DNA of 15,443 bases from DATEVL01 sp035471625 (GTDB lineage: Bacteria; Chloroflexota; Anaerolineae; Anaerolineales; E44-bin32), in NCBI GenBank assembly GCA_035471625.1, contig DATIPT010000097.1:1-15443 (forward strand), read 5' to 3'. This document shows, piece after piece, positions 14,769 to 15,443 of this stretch (its first letter is position 1; each line of letters opens with the position of its first letter). The position numbers were made by a program, and so were the translations under genes. The notes under the pieces are model-generated. The model saw only the letters and a program-made list of their open reading frames with translations, ran no database searches and was not told the origin of the DNA.

Positions 14769-15443
14769 CTACCAGACGTGGATCGTGATCATAGTCTCAA
14801 ACAGCAGCCCTTCGTAGGTTCCGATGCCATCGGTGATCTCCGTCGAGAGCCACACGGATGTCTCGACGGTGTGGTCGCCGACCGGCAGGATTCCGGGCGT
14901 GGACTCCCAGTTGATTCGCCAGCCAGAGATACCGCCACAGTAGTCGGCCAACCACGGAGCCTCGATCGGGGCGCCCCACACTCCCTCCAAAGATTCGCCG
15001 TTTAGAGAGTAATCTTCATCGAGGGCCTCTGAGAACGAGACGATCTGTTCTTGCGTACAGGCCCCCCAACCCCAACGGAGGATGATGTTATCGGAAGAGC
15101 CAACCCAGAACTCGGGTCCATCGGCCCCGGTGACCCGTATCGTGATGTCGCCCGGAACGCACCAGTCGGCCGCCGTAGCGTTGCCCTGGTCGTCCCGGAT
15201 TTCGGCACGCCCGCACATGCCCTCCGTCAAGTCAAATGGAGTCTCCCGCAGGCCGAAGTCCACGAGCCAGCTGCCATCGCCCGCCGCCGTCGTTTCCATG
15301 TGGCTCTCGGGATCCCGCTCATGAACCCATACGTATACCGTAGCTCCGGCCTCGGCCAGGCCTGTGACGGTGTCTTCATACTCGTCGATCACCAGGTTCC
15401 CAAGGATGCGAACCTCGTGTTCCCGATGGATCCCGTTGGCATC
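14769..15443 (-). CDS. C-terminal part of a secreted-type beta-rich protein (5' end outside window)
   Basis: The frame is open to the right edge (224 residues visible), so the N terminus is missing. A GTG at 15392 is an internal codon choice, and upstream codons continue in frame (ILGNLVIDEYEDTV), so I treat the gene as partial. The first visible domain (about residues 1-100) has an Ig-like/carboxypeptidase-regulatory beta pattern (GLAEAGATVYVWVHE, GSWLVDFG). The second (about 108-224) begins DGPEFWVGSSDNIILRWGWGACTQEQ and ends with a beta strand FETMITIHVW. Four cysteines, in MCGR, DWCV, GACT and DYCGG, suggest disulfides and an extracytoplasmic location. No catalytic motif or TM is seen. 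Its role is unknown; binding or surface-layer decoration is possible. It is convergent with the lipoprotein gene and shares the hairpin terminator. Confidence 0.8.
   Translation of the reverse strand, partial: DANGIHREHEVRILGNLVIDEYEDTVTGLAEAGATVYVWVHERDPESHMETTAAGDGSWLVDFGLRETPFDLTEGMCGRAEIRDDQGNATAADWCVPGDITIRVTGADGPEFWVGSSDNIILRWGWGACTQEQIVSFSEALDEDYSLNGESLEGVWGAPIEAPWLADYCGGISGWRINWESTPGILPVGDHTVETSVWLSTEITDGIGTYEGLLFETMITIHVW

Overview
The window is a GC-rich bacterial chromosome segment. Its protein style suggests an Anaerolineae-like Chloroflexi: a lipoprotein and an LPXTG-type protein with long Thr/Pro linkers, an N-terminal zinc ribbon followed by an acidic linker with PEWL motifs, a glutamate-mutase-L-type ASKHA protein next to membrane proteins, and a bacterial NurA/HerA pair. 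The taxonomic call is inference. I saw no tRNA, rRNA, CRISPR array, transposase or integrase.

Left half, minus strand (7967 down to 162): a compact eight-gene run, most simply one operon. In transcription order it holds a small helical protein (82 aa), a two-TM protein (249 aa), a six-TM protein (211 aa), a zinc-ribbon/PEWL-repeat/two-TM protein (642 aa), a six-to-seven-TM protein (258 aa), a MutL-type ASKHA ATPase-fold protein (585 aa), a lipoyl-like/KOW-like beta protein (350 aa) and a dual-anchored LPTTG protein (178 aa). Several junctions are 4-nt overlaps or 3-nt gaps. An extended -10 box (TGCTATACT) places the predicted transcript start on the first ATG, so the first message looks leaderless. 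A perfect 11-bp hairpin closes the run at 115-139. The gene content suggests an envelope-associated complex of unknown function.

Right half, plus strand: a 239-bp divergent region carries a good promoter (TTGCCG-16-TATAAT). It drives NurA nuclease, a stand-alone HAS-barrel protein, HerA-type ATPase, and then two tandem membrane paralogues. The first two junctions and the HerA/membrane-protein junction are overlapping or very close. The two membrane proteins are both exactly 336 residues and align end to end without a gap. This looks like the known NurA-HerA DNA-end processing module, extended by a second HAS module and a pair of undescribed membrane proteins.

Far right: a lipoprotein with a jelly-roll (LamG-like) domain has its own plausible promoter and a leader hairpin. 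A strong hairpin terminator at 14712-14738 separates it from a convergent, secreted-type protein that runs off the right edge.
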